This document shows, piece after piece, positions 49,811-61,611 of a DNA stretch of 64,000 bases. Position 1 is the first letter of the stretch, and each line of letters starts with the position of its first letter. The notes beneath the pieces are model-generated. The model was not told the origin of the DNA and ran no database searches. It worked only from the letters and a program-made list of their open reading frames with translations. The stretch spans positions 68,597,823-68,661,822 of the forward strand of contig CM035234.1 of NCBI GenBank assembly GCA_020226215.1. Direction: 5' to 3'. Both the position numbers and the translations under genes were made by a program. The stretch comes from Sindora glabra. Its lineage: Eukaryota > Streptophyta > Magnoliopsida > Fabales > Fabaceae.

Positions 49811-51221
49811 TTTATTAAAGGAATTTTCTTTCAAAGAACAATTTATCATAAAAATATTGCATATAATTTAAAATTTTCATTTAATATTAATTGAATTAAT
49901 TAAGTTCATATTTTAATTTTAACTCTTGTATTATTTTATAATTCAATAATAATTTCTTTTTTAATTGATTCACTGCATGTTTTTCTTCTTTTTTTATTTC
50001 ATATCTACTCCCATTATTTATAACTCAAATAATAGTTTCACAAAGATGTATACATACAACAGAATATATTTTATTTTTGTACAAAGTAATTTGAATAAGC
50101 TATAGATTTAATTTAATTTAATATATTAATTGCAAAATTGTCACACCTTTACAATGTAAATTGTTTTATTTTTTTAATTTCATTACACAATTTTTTTATT
50201 CATATTTACTTCTATTTTCTATTGTTTAGACATAAATATCATTGAATAGTACATATATAATATTATATAATATACTATAATATAATATAATTTGTAATTA
50301 TAATAATATTTAAATGACTTAAATTTATAATTTAATTAAATTTTTGACTAAATTTTTGGTTTTTAATTCTTATAGTACTTTATAATTTTTTTATCACACC
50401 ATTTATTTTTATTTACTCCATTGCATGCTTTTTTTTAACTTTTATATTACTTTAAAACTTATCCATAATTTTCTTCTTTCTAGTTGTTCCATTGCATACT
50501 ATTCTTTTTTTTTTTTACTATAACATGAAATATAATTAATTTTATTATGAAAATATTGTCAAAAAGTTAAAAATTAAATTTACATACTATTAAGTCTATA
50601 ATTAAATATTAAATTTTTGAGCAAAAATATAAAAATCAAATTTGTATTTATTTAAGTAAATTTTTTGGTATATTCTTTAAATATTATATTATTTATTGAT
50701 TTTCAAATCTTCGACTCTTGGAAAAAGTTCACGGGGTTCTTTTTTTCTCCCCCTTTTGAAAGATACATAAGCAAAATAATCAATCTGTTGATATTGGAAA
50801 ATCAAAATATTTTTTCAATATGTTATTTTTGGATCCAATTTATAGAAACAAGTTCTATCAGATAAAGATTTCTTTCGTTTGGCCATATTAATAAGATATA
50901 TAAGGATTGATACCACAAATATACATCAATTGTGATTTTGTTCTTTTACAACTCATGCATTGTTTCTATTTCTTTTGTCTATTTTATTGCATGTTTTATG
51001 CCTTTTTTTGTTTTTGTTAACTTCATGTTTTTACAACTTAAACGCCAATTTCATTGAATAGTACAATATATCACAAAATCTTTTATTATAAAATTTTTAA
51101 TGAATTAAAAATAACTAATATAATTGAATTATTTTGCTATATATCATATTTTTTTAGCTCTTATATCATATGTTAAAAATTTGTTAATTTCAATCTTAAA
51201 TATATAATTATAAAGTAAATA
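49811..51221. repeat. Direct repeat copy 1 (left of CACTA half)
   Basis: This 1411-base AT-rich segment is nearly identical to 54484-56051, from tttattaaaggaattttc to aaagtaaata. It lacks about 150 bases present in copy 2 around 55105-55260. It ends exactly at the CACTA terminus. The 66-residue open frame at 50665 recurs in copy 2 but resembles no family I know and is probably chance. Confidence 0.85.
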
Positions 51222-51343
51222 CACTACAGCAAAAAAGACTTTTAGTGGCGACATTTGTCGTCACTAAAAAGTATTCGATCGTCGCTAAAGAAAAAGTTAT
51301 CACTAAAAATGTCGTCGGTATAGCTCCGTGCCTGAAAAGGTCA

Positions 51344-51370
51344 TTAGCGACGACAATTTGTCGTCGCTAA
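51344..51370. repeat. CACTA subterminal inverted repeat
   Basis: TTAGCGACGACAA, one T, then the exact complement. This is the strongest of many GACGAC/GTCGTC motifs between 51237 and 51660, the kind of site bound by CACTA accessory protein before transposition. Confidence 0.75.
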
Positions 51371-51973
51371 AAGTACAACCTTTTGTGATGATAATGTTGT
51401 TGCAGAAAATAATTTTAAAATTTAAAAAATTTTAAAATTTAATTTTTAACAACGACATTTGTTATTGTTATAAGCAAAAAAATCATCATTGAAGATCTGA
51501 CTTTCAGTGACGACAAAGTCATCATTGAAAATTTGACTTTCAACGACGACTTTGTCGTCGCTGAAAGTAAAAAGTCCTTGCTGAAAGTTTGATCTTCAGC
51601 GATGACATTTTGTCCTATGGCGACAACAAGTGTCGTCGCTAAAGATTTTTTGAATTTTTTTTAAAAAATTTAAATTCAACTTGTATATTTCAAATAATAT
51701 ATTATCTAGAATATTCTTTATTTTAATTAACTTGAATTGTTCAATAATTTTTTTAAATTTAATTTAATATAAATTATACAATTATAATATATTAGTAGTA
51801 TTATTAATAATGTCTAACAATTTGATCCAACATAAAAAATTAATACTCATAAAGTAATGGTTAATATTTATATGAATAAATTATATATACATCATCCATG
51901 TAAATGTATACACATAAAAAATACAAAGATACATATACAAAATATACTATAGGGAAGCAAGGACGTGTAAATA

Positions 51974-53763
51974 TCACGGTACACCATCATCATCGTCATC
52001 ATCATCATCATCATCCTGGCAACGAGGATGATAAAATGATGGTGGTGGCTGAGCGGCAGGTGCAGGCGCAAATCTACTCGGCTCAGGCGGTGTAGCAGCA
52101 GCAAATGGAGGCGGCGGTAGGACGATACTTTGCTGTCTAAGGATAGAGCTCATCTCAGTAAGATAAGTCCCAAGCTGCTGCTGCATCAGCTGTTGCTGTT
52201 GTGTAATCTACTGCTGCTGCTGATCAAGCCGCCGCTGCTACTCATGAATCAACCGCTGGCTCTGCTTGACCTGCTCCCGACTCTGTTGTAATTGCTCCTG
52301 CAACTCACCGACCTGAGACACGGTCTATGAGCTCGTCCCCGTGCTAGAAGTCCCCATCAAATGATAAAACTGACCAGCAAGTACACGCCCAACAGCCTTC
52401 CTGTACCCTCGATGAGTGCCAAGCACCTCATCGGTGATGGCAGCCTCATCTAACTGTACAGGAGTCATAGGCAAGTTAGTGGATGATACACTAGACTGTA
52501 CATGTTGAGTCATGAGTTCAGTCATCCTCGCCTTAAATTATTAAAAAAATCAATAAGAAATCTATCTTACAAGATATATTTGTAAAATTTTATTTAAAAT
52601 ATGAAATTCAAATAACTTACATGTTGCCCCTAAGGGATTGGATGCACCCATTTCCCGGACCTATATGTGTGTCGGTCCCTAAAGTTATCGGGAACTGACT
52701 GTAGCTCACCAGTATCTCTATTTCTCTATTCAATTTTTGTAATAGAAAAAAAGGATGAAGGGTAGTAATGCTATTTAACAAGGGGATACATTTAAAAAAG
52801 ATACAAAAAAATTAAATTACCTTATCAAAGCGATGTGCAGTAATAGACTTTGACCCATGTCAGTCATTCACGACCTTCTGTGCTCTATTATTTGTATTTC
52901 TCGCAGACAACTCCTGCAAATTAAGAGGAAAAAGTTAAATTTTTATGTTAACAATTTACTAATTATGAAATACTGACATAATACCATAAAATGTCATATT
53001 TATCCTGTACTCGTCACTATCAAAGAAGTCTACACACCTCTGCCATGTCTGCGGTGAGACAAATCGAGGCATACAACGTCGAGCTCGATCGAAGTCATAC
53101 TCCTAGTATCGATCGCCTCCATGCTCTAAGAAATGCTTATTAAACCTGTACTTCCAATCTCTGTACAGGTCGGCAGTAGTCCGCATCAAATCAGAGAGCG
53201 CTTTATCTCGATCACCCTCAGAGATGTCCTGAAACTTGAAGTAGGACTGCATTAAAAGACATTTAATAAATTTATGAGTCATATATTTAGAAATTTCAAT
53301 CTCAAAGACATTAATTCAACAGTTGGAGGAAATGGATACTTACGCAAACCTCCTGCACAACTCTATCTTGGATCTGCTGAGGTACAGCCCGCCATGACTT
53401 ATAATAGGGCAGCACGTGGGCGCAGATCATGCTACCAATATCACGAGGGAGATGGCTGGCATTCTCACTAACCGCATGCCATGTACCAGTTGTATCAAAC
53501 TATACAGGCACCGGTCTACCTCCACCCTTACCTATCTTCTCGTGCAGTCTTAGGGACCTATTCGGTCCCCTCTTTCTTACAGTTGCTACTTAAATTAATA
53601 AAGAAAAATATTAATATAATAAACATAATATTTAATCAAGCTTAGGTATGCACAATTAAAAACAAATACCTGATCCTTCACACTGCGATGGAATATGGGT
53701 GGGTTGCTCCGGTGGGTCGCCTCCAGCGTCACCTTCGTGGTATCGTGCCTCGACATTCGCCAT
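51974..53763 (-). pseudogene. Transposase_24 (Ptta/En/Spm) gene of the CACTA element
   Basis: The accessory DNA-binding protein of CACTA elements. Start codon at 53761-53763 (MANVEARYHEGDAG), with a first exon to 53670. Exon 2 (53344-53585) encodes RKRGPNRSLRLHEKIGKGGG and YYKSWRAVPQQIQD. The next exon (about 53001-53250) encodes YFKFQDISEGDRDKALSDLM and FNKHFLEHGGDRY. Further exons give ELSARNTNNRAQKVVND and HGSKSITAHRF (52810-52920), then DEVLGTHRGYRKAVGRVLAG and a Gln-rich, Pro-rich tail ending in a run of Asp encoded by the CAT repeat near 51985-52015. Single stops break exons 2 and 3 and the later ones. Splicing looks intact, so inactivation is fairly recent. Confidence 0.78.
51981..52018. 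repeat. CAT/GAT trinucleotide repeat (poly-Asp)
   Basis: The run of cat/cgt triplets encodes about ten consecutive Asp residues on the minus strand at the C-terminus of the Transposase_24 protein. The His-run reading on the plus strand is an artefact. Confidence 0.8.
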
Positions 53764-53914
53764 AACTAAAATAACACACATTATACAAGTAATTAAAAAG
53801 AATTCAATGTCAAATTGAACGATCAAGTGGTTCAACTTTTTATAATCATATTGATTATTTTAACAATCATGCTTACACAATTATGAGTTGTAGTTTGAAT
53901 ATGTTATTTTATCC

Positions 53915-54475
53915 CTAATTAGAATCAGTGTCGATGAACCTAATAGACTCATGGTCATCGGTTTCTCTTTCATTATCAGATTGTGTGGGCTTCTCATCCA
54001 TATAATCATTAATTATTTCATCTTCAAGGCTCTCGTCATCATCGATGAAGGCGTCTTCTCCATGAGCACCAGATCCAACATTCTTGTACATTGGAATGAT
54101 TGAAGGACTATTTCTTTCATTACCTAAATATACTAGATCGAAATCTCCCAGATCAACTGTGAAGTTGAAGTTAGATAAGTTACTCTCTTGCAGAAATAAC
54201 AGGTCTTGTGCATTATCTCTATCACTGGGTAGATCCCATATATCGCGATGCACCATATTATGGACGACCCTCCAATTTGGTCCATTAAGGAGATCCTCAG
54301 TGCAAAACACTTGTTTTGCTTGAGTAGCAAGTATATAAGGATCATCCTTATACCATTGTCCATTGATGGAGATGCTTGTGATATTCTTGTCAATATAAAG
54401 TTTTTTCTTTATAAGATCAGTGTCATACCACTTGCATTTAAATAAAGTCACACTGTACTTATTTAAATAAGTCAA
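53915..54475 (-). CDS. TNP2 C-terminal domain (DUF4216), truncated open frame
   Basis: A 186-residue open frame. Residues 1-80 match DUF4216, the domain after the TNP2 transposase core: VTLFKCKWYDT, DPYILATQAKQVF and NWRVVHNMVHRDIWDLP. The rest is acidic (DAFIDDDESLEDE), typical of TNP2 ends. The Met start is an accident: the real protein began far upstream, but the sequence switches to the direct repeat at about 54484, eight bases beyond the frame. It lies 150 bases upstream of the Transposase_24 start, in the normal CACTA order. No stop breaks it, so it is younger than the TNP2 at 23640. Confidence 0.8.
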   Translation of the reverse strand: MTYLNKYSVTLFKCKWYDTDLIKKKLYIDKNITSISINGQWYKDDPYILATQAKQVFCTEDLLNGPNWRVVHNMVHRDIWDLPSDRDNAQDLLFLQESNLSNFNFTVDLGDFDLVYLGNERNSPSIIPMYKNVGSGAHGEDAFIDDDESLEDEIINDYMDEKPTQSDNERETDDHESIRFIDTDSN

Positions 54476-54483
54476 CTCAATTA

Positions 54484-56051
54484 TTTATTAAAGGAATTTT
54501 CTTTCAAAGAACAATTTATCATAAAAATATTGCATATAATTTAAATTTTTCATTTAATATTAATTGAATTAATTAAGTTCATATTTTAATTTTAACTCTT
54601 GTATTATTTTATAATTCAATAATTATTTCTTTTTTAATTGATTTACTGCATGTTTTTCTTCTCTTTTTATTTCATATCTACTCCCATTATTTATAACTCA
54701 AATAATAGTTTCACAAAGATGTATACATACAACAGAATATATTTTATTTTTGTACAAAGTAATTTGAATAAGTTATAGATTTAATTTAATTGAATATATT
54801 AATTGCAAAATTGTCACGCCTTTACAATGTAAATTGTTTTATTTTTTTAATTTCATTACACAATTTTTTTATTCATATTTACTTCTATTTTCTATTGTTT
54901 AGACATAAATATCATTGAATAGTACATATATAATATTATATAATATACTATAATATAATATAATTTGTAATTATAATAATATTTAAATGACTTAAATTTA
55001 TAATTAAATTAAATTTTTAACTAAATATTTTATTTTTTAATTCTTATAATACTTTATAATTTTTTTATCACACCATTTATTTTTATTTACTCCATTGCAT
55101 GCTTTTGTTTTCTCATATCACTACTACTGTTTGCAACTTAAATACTAATTATCTAATAGGAGTCTATACACATTATGATATACTTAATTTTTATATTATT
55201 TTATTTTATATAAGTTGATAATTTAATTTAATTCAATTATTTAGCTATATACAATTTATTTTTTTAACTTTTATATATATTACTTTAAAACTTATCCATA
55301 ATTTTCTTCTTTCTAGTTGTTCCATTGCATACTATTCTTTCTTTTTACTATAAAATGAAATATAATTAATTTTATTATGAAAATATTGTCAAAAAGTTAA
55401 AAATTAAATTTACATACTATTAAGTCTATAATTAAATATTAAATTTTTGAGAAAAAATATAAAATCAAATTTATATTTATTTAAGTAAATTTTTTGGTAT
55501 ATTCTTTAAATATTATATTATTTATTGATTTTCAAATCTTCGATGCTTGGAAAAAGTTCACGGGGTTCTTTTTTTCTCTCCCTTTTGAAAGATACATAAG
55601 CAAAATAATCAATCTGTTGATATTGAAAACTCAAAATATTTTTTCAATATGTTATTTTTGGATCCAATTTATAGAAACAAGTTCTATCAGATAAAGATTT
55701 CTTTCGTTTGGCCATATTAATACGATATATAAGGATTGATACCACAAATATACATCAAATGTGATTTTGTTCTTTTACAACTCATGCATTGTTTCTATTT
55801 CTTTTGTCTATTTTATTGCATGTTTTATGCCTTTTTTTGTTTTTGTTAACTTCATGTTTTTACAACTTAAACGCCAATTTCATTGAATAGTACAGTATAT
55901 CACAAAATCTTTTATTATAAAATTTTTAATGAATTAAAAATAACTAATATAATTGAATCATTTTGCTATATATCATATTTTTTTTAGCTCTTATATCACA
56001 TGTTAAAAATTTGTTAATTTCAATCTTAAATATATAATTATAAAGTAAATA
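54484..56051. repeat. Direct repeat copy 2 (right of CACTA half), with empty site
   Basis: This 1568-base copy matches 49811-51221 almost throughout. Unlike copy 1, it continues past aaagtaaata into tgataaagtatgcatgg without a CACTA end. With ATA as the three-base target, this is the sequence expected before CACTA insertion. Copy 2 keeps about 150 bases that copy 1 lacks. Confidence 0.85.
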
Positions 56052-57295
56052 TGATAAAGTATGCATGGATCTACAAGGTAGATAAATGTCTATCTTACTT
56101 AAATTATTTTTTTAATAATGAAAATATATGTTCATATTCTTATCATAGTTATTTAACATAAAATAATAATAATATCGTAATTTAACAAAGGGCATCATAT
56201 TCATAAGTTGACCGCTTGCGCACATACGTACCGGGTAGAGGCAGATCCTAGTATTTAACAGACAATTTTTGAGCAACCCTCAACTTCCGCATCATAGCCG
56301 CCTTCTTGCTAAACCCTAATTCTATATAGGCTATCCGTGAAAGATAAAAGTGTTAAAATGAGTTAGGTTTAATAGATTAATTCAAGACTAGTATAATTTT
56401 ATTTAATTTAGTACTAACATTAATATAGAAAATGATAATAAGAGATCAGAATTAATTAGCTTAATCTGATAAAAGATTGATACTGATAGGTGTTATTCCA
56501 TTAAGTTATTGGATTAATCAATTAGCTTAGTAATAATAGTAAATAATAAATAATTAATTTATTTTATATTTATATATATTAAAATAATAATTTTAGCATA
56601 TTAAAATTATGCTTTAATTTATATATAATATTAAAATTATATATATGAGTAATATTAAATAATTTTTAGCATTAAAATTAATAAATTTATATATATTATA
56701 TAATTATATAAAAAATAATTACACTAAAATTTAAATTAGTACTTCTATATTAAAATTTTAAATTATTTAAAATATTTTATAATAAAAATAAAATATATCT
56801 TGTTATATTTATATTACTCAATGATATTAATATAAAAAAAATAATAGAGCAAAAAAGAAGAGCAACAATGTATGAGCTATAAAATAATAAGAGCTGAAAA
56901 TAAAATATAAAATTAATTAATAAAAGATAGATATAAGAGTTTACAATACTTAAAGAATTGTGATTATTAATAAATTAATAATTGTAAATATTAATATTTT
57001 GGTAAAATATTATAATATTAATTATAAATCAATTAAGTATACTAATAATAAATACTAATTATTTCTATTATTTTTTACAAGGTACTAATTGAATTTCATA
57101 ATTTTAAATTTATTTACTGTTGTATTTTATTAGTTTATTATGCATATATCCATACACGTAACATGTAAGTATATATAAGTATATAACATAAAACTAGCCC
57201 TTTGTTATATAAGTACATATATGATATATCTATACCATAGAACTGGCCTTTTGTTATATAAGTATATAACACTAACACGTAAGAAGGCAAACCAA
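56052..57295. other. Very AT-rich stretch with a small coding-like island
   Basis: Most of this is extremely AT-rich without pattern. At about 56206-56330 a GC-richer island reads, on the minus strand, GFSKKAAMMRKLRVAQKLSV then DLPLPGTYVRKRSTY. I do not recognise it; it may be an exon of a decayed transposon gene. At 57190-57262 a unit containing ggcc-tttgttatataagta occurs twice in tandem. Confidence 0.4.
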
Positions 57296-58004
57296 AGAGC
57301 CGTTGAACAACGGTTCACTGGCAAAGAGTCGTTGCTCAATGGCTGATTTAGAATTTTTTTATTAATATTTTTTATATTTTATACCACTATCAATATTCAT
57401 TTCAATCAAACTTAATTTATATAATAAATATTCATTCTTTTCTTCTTCAACCTCATTCTCATAATTTTTAAAATTGTGATACATTTTTATTTCTCTACAA
57501 ATGTTTAAAATTAGAGGTGGAGGTAGTGGATCAAGTTTTAAATCATCAAAATTTTTACTTTAAAGAAAAATATTGGTGACACTCTTTAACTTTTTCAAAT
57601 ATCTATTTATATTTATATTTTTTATTAAGTTTTATATATTTTTATTTTTATATTATTTTAGTTAATTCAATAGTTGTTATTTTTATTAAATTTAATATTA
57701 ATAATCTCATTTTCATCTTATTAATAGATTTTAATTATAGATTTGAATGATCCTAATAATATATAAATTATTTTAATAATCACATTTTTTTTAAAAAAAA
57801 TATAGTTACTAATTTTTCAAATGACAATTTTACCAATACTCTTTTAAGCACACCCAAATTTACATTATCTCATCTTTCTTCTTAACAACCATCTTTTTCA
57901 CAATATGTTTGTAATCAAAAGAATATAAACACTCCTACATCCTCATCCAATTTAGGAAAAAGATCTAAAAATTTCAAAATATAAAATCATTTTAATCTAA
58001 AAAA

Positions 58005-58115
58005 ATATAAATGGTATAGGTAAAGCATTTTGCAAATATTGTTCAAAAATTATAATTATGATAGTTATAGTGGTACTAGTATAATGAGACACTATTTTTT
58101 CTTCAAATATTTCAA
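58005..58115 (+). pseudogene. hAT transposase BED zinc finger exon
   Basis: The frame reads GKAFCKYCSKNYNYDSYSGT then SIMRHYFFF, a BED-type DNA-binding finger: Cys-X2-Cys, the GTS turn and a first His, with the last ligand near KMC. It is cut at about 58118 by copia sequence. Confidence 0.75.
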
Positions 58116-58119
58116 AATG

Positions 58120-60870
58120 TGTGTGAAAGCATTCCAGTGCGAGATCCTTAAAGAATTCATAAACTCACTAACCACCCTTACGGGAAAGGCAATGTCAGGC
58201 TTAATTATAGTAAAATAATTTAATTTCCTACCAATCTCTCATACTACTCAAGATCTTTAAGTAACTCTCTATTTTTCGGATTAAGCTTAACATTCAAGAG
58301 GTCAAGCGCATATTATCTTTAAAATAAGAAAATCCCTTTCCTTTATCGAGCAATCTCAATGCCTTAGAAATATCAGAGTGCTTTTAGGTTTTTAGTCTAG
58401 AATTTAGCATGAAGAAAAGTTTTCAATTGTGAAATGTCCAATTTGTCACTTCCTGTAATCACAATATCATCAATATACATAACTAAAAGAATACATCTTG
58501 AATCAGATTGTTTGTAAAACACAAAGTAATCATGATCACTTTTTATTTTGAATTTTGTCACCACTTCACTAAATCTTCCAAAATAAGCCTAAGGAGATTG
58601 TTTCAACCCATATAATGATTTCTTCAAATGTAGTAACTTCCCAAATTCCCCTTAAGGAACAAAACCAAGTGATTGCTTCATATATACTTCTTCATACAAT
58701 TGGTGAAAAAAGTATTTTAACATCTAACTAATGAAAAGACTAGTTATTAATAGCAACAAGAGAGATAAGCAATCAAACGGAAGTAATTTTGACCATAGGA
58801 GAAAAGGTCTTTAAGTAATCAACACCATAGGTCTAAGTATACTTTTTAGCTATTAAATGTGCTTTCAAACAAGCAACAGAACCATCTGAATTCTTTTTCT
58901 TAATAAATACCCATTTACAACTAATAGATTATTTACTATCAAGTAAAGGCACAAAATCTCATATCTGATTTACTTTAAGAACTATCATTTCTTCCTTCAT
59001 AATAGCATGTCACCCATTATGAGAAAAATTTTCAACATATGAATTAGGAATAGTAATAGTGTCTAAGAAAGTAATAAATGATCAAGAAAAAATAGGTGAA
59101 GAAGAATAAGACACATAGTTAAAAATGAAATAAGGGTGGCTAGAGTTACCTTTCTGAGTACAAGTACGGGTATCTTTTTGATAAGTAATAAGTAGATCCA
59201 AATCAGAAGACATAAGAGGAAGATCTGATGAGAAAAGAGTTGGTAAAGGAGATGAAGCTAACAGATCATTTAGAATGGAGACTTGATTGGATGTTGGTAG
59301 CTTGTCTAGTGGAGAAGCTGTTGGTGATACCTGCATTCTATGAGAATAAACATATTTAATGGAAGGTTGAACCCTATTCTATTATGGAGGGACTTATGAA
59401 CCCTGTGAAGAAAAAGGTATAAGAAAGTATTCATCAATATGTTTTGAATCTGGCAAGGTGGAGGAAGATGGAAAAGGCCTAAAGAATGGGGTAAATTTAA
59501 AAAATGTAATATCAAAAGATACAATATAATGATTTAAGTTAAGAGAAAAACACCTATACCCCTTTTAAGTACAAAAATATCCAAGAAAAATACACTTTAA
59601 AGATTAGGGATCCAATTTGGATACCTAAGGACGATCATCATGAATGAAGTATGTGCATCCAAAAATACATGGGGGAATAGGAAATAAGAATTTAGAGGGA
59701 AACAAGGTAGAAAAGGGTACCCGATTATAAAAAACTAAAGAAGGCATGTGATTTATCAAAAAATAAGCTATAGAAATTTCATCTGCCTAAAAAACTTTAG
59801 AAACCTTCATTTGAAATAAAAGGACATAAGAAACTTTCATTAAATGTCAATTCTTTCGTTTAGCTACTCCATTTTGTTGTGGAGTGACAACATAAGAAAA
59901 CTAATGAATTATACCATGTTGTGATTAATAAGTTAAAAATTGTGTAGAGAAATACTCATTAATATAATCACTCTGAAAATTACAAATAGTTATTTGAAAC
60001 TTATTTGTAACTTCAACATAAAAGTATAAAAAATATTAAATAACTCCAAACAATTTTTCATTAACTAAAGTCAACTCATTCTTGAATAACCATCAACACA
60101 AGACATAAAATAATGAAAATTAGATTTTGAAACAACTAAGCAAGAACCTTAAATATCTGAATGTATTAACTTAAATAGGAATGAAACTTGCTTATTAACT
60201 CTAGGGAGATAGAACTGATGATATTGTTTAGCAAATTAACAGGATTTACAATCTAAACGAGAAACAAATTCTAAGGTAGGACATAACTTTTGTAAAGATA
60301 TCAATAAGTGGTGACCAAAATGACAATGCAACTAATGTGAAGTGAGGGTAGCAATAATAGCAATTGATTGAGTAACTCTGTCATCTAATATGTACAATCC
60401 CTTAGATTCATATCCCTTACCAATAATCTTCTCCATCAACAAATCTTGAAACATACAATAACTAAGAAAGAAAGAAAAATACCATAATTATAAGTACATG
60501 TAATTTGATTGACTGAAAGTAAATTGAACGGAAAGTTTCAGAGACACAAAACATTGGATAGAGAAATATTAGAAGTGACATTAATCATACAACTTGCAAT
60601 AACAAAAGCAGTAGACCTATTAAATAAAGTAACATGAGAAAGATGAAAGATATTAAAGGAAGACACGATACTTATTTGATCTGTCATATGATGAGTGGTC
60701 TTGAAATCAATAACCCATCTAAAATTGGAATTGAAGAGACATGTAATGAGATTACTTGTTTGAACTATTGTGGCAGTGGGTTGAATAAGTGGTGATTGTA
60801 AAGAAGCCTTCAATTGCAAATACTCAATATATTCATTATTAAACAATAATTTACCATTGTTTTCTTATTT
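58120..60870 (-). pseudogene. Copia polyprotein: protease, integrase, reverse transcriptase
   Basis: The protease open piece at 60538-60846 contains WVIDFKTTHHMT, where the catalytic DSGAT motif has become DFKTT. The integrase end has the standard PQQNG motif. Reverse transcriptase keeps the YIDD catalytic box near 58470. The open frames at 59082-59336 and 59306-59524 are parts of the integrase to reverse-transcriptase linker, rich in Pro and Ser. The chain is broken by stops and lacks the RNase H C-terminus. Confidence 0.75.
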
Positions 60871-61401
60871 TTTTTACTATTAGGACCCCCAAACTTGTTC
60901 GTCAAACCAAAACTAGCATCGATGATGAATAAACTTATCCAACCAACAATTTAAACACTAAAAAATTACTCAAAAAATTGAAAACATTGCTTAAAATCAT
61001 AGAATCACAAAACCAACCTCATAGGACAATTCAAAATCCTTCAAAATAATGCTTCACTAGAGCTCGACGCTGGCTGGACCACCACATACCTCCAGACATT
61101 GCCAAATTCCTTTACACGTGGGCCTCATGCACCTTTGTATAGCATGCATGTGTGAGTTACATGCCACCTCTCCTAGATCACCTCATCGTAATCTATTGTC
61201 TAATGTGCCCAATTTGTCTTTCTAATGGTCAGAATTGCTTCAACTACACCAAACAACCCTCTACTGTGCTCCTTTATTGTTGTACACTACTACCAAATAG
61301 TACCTTCGAGAGTTAAGCTTCCATTATTATGTGGCTTAGATTGTCGCTGGCCTTACGATGATTTTAGTTACTCATAAAAAAATAAAAAAGAAAGGAAGCA
61401 C

Positions 61402-61422
61402 ACAGAGAGAGAGAGAGAGTTG
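61402..61422. repeat. (AG)n run in copia leader
   Basis: A short uninterrupted AG dinucleotide run near the 5' end of the copia internal region. Confidence 0.8.
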
Positions 61423-61468
61423 AGTTTTCTCTTTTTTTTAATTACGGTGGGAGAAGAATATCTAGAAG

Positions 61469-61481
61469 GCTTTAGATATCA
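61469..61481 (-). other. Copia primer binding site, initiator tRNA-Met type
   Basis: On the minus strand TGATATCTAAAGC directly follows the LTR. It differs from the usual TGGTATCAGAGC by a few bases. Confidence 0.6.
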
Positions 61482-61611
61482 TGTTAATTAAAGGAAAATT
61501 TATAATGATATATCCTCAATTAAGTTAAACAGCCACTATATATAATATAATATAAAGTACATATTGTAAGATATAAATGATGTAGGATATAATAGTACTT
61601 ATCTACTAACA
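61482..61611 (-). repeat. Copia 5' LTR, 130 bp
   Basis: On the minus strand it begins TGTTAGTAGATAAG and ends TTTAATTAACA, giving matched TGTTA/TAACA ends. The primer site lies on its inner side. hAT coding sequence resumes at its outer side. A matching copy at the other end of the element is absent. Confidence 0.62.

Larger units (their letters stand above)
51222..54483 (-). mobile_element. CACTA (En/Spm) transposon, 3' half only
   Basis: The terminus CACTACAGCAAAAAAG lies at the left. It is followed by about 430 bases of subterminal repeats built from GACGAC/GTCGTC and CGCTAAAG, with a perfect 13+1+13 inverted repeat at 51344-51370. Reading right to left, the element encodes the C-terminal part of TNP2 (53915-54475) and a Transposase_24 protein (about 51974-53763). 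The TNP2 5' part and the other terminus are missing: at about 54484 the sequence switches to the direct repeat. Confidence 0.82.
58120..61611 (-). mobile_element. Ty1-copia element with 130-bp LTR, 3' end lost
   Basis: Reading right to left: LTR (61482-61611), primer site (about 61469-61481), leader and gag remains (60870-61465), protease (60538-60846), integrase (TPQQNGVAKRKN near 59850) and reverse transcriptase (KKSLYGLKQSP near 58600, YIDDIVITGS near 58470), then the start of RNase H (YERLVGKLNYF, KPDIAF near 58160-58230). It stops there, next to the hAT BED exon. RNase H end, polypurine tract and 3' LTR are missing. Many stops show decay. Confidence 0.8.

Noticed and set aside
50665..50865. 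66-residue open frame repeated at 55494-55694 as a conserved gene
   Set aside because: It is shared only because the whole DNA segment is duplicated; no start context, family similarity or codon pattern supports it.
51904..52095. His-rich plus-strand open frame
   Set aside because: It is the antisense of the poly-Asp codons of the Transposase_24 gene.
49811..56051. The two direct repeats as the LTRs of one retrotransposon
   Set aside because: They lack TG...CA ends, no primer site or purine tract adjoins them, the region between encodes CACTA proteins, and copy 1 ends exactly at a CACTA terminus.
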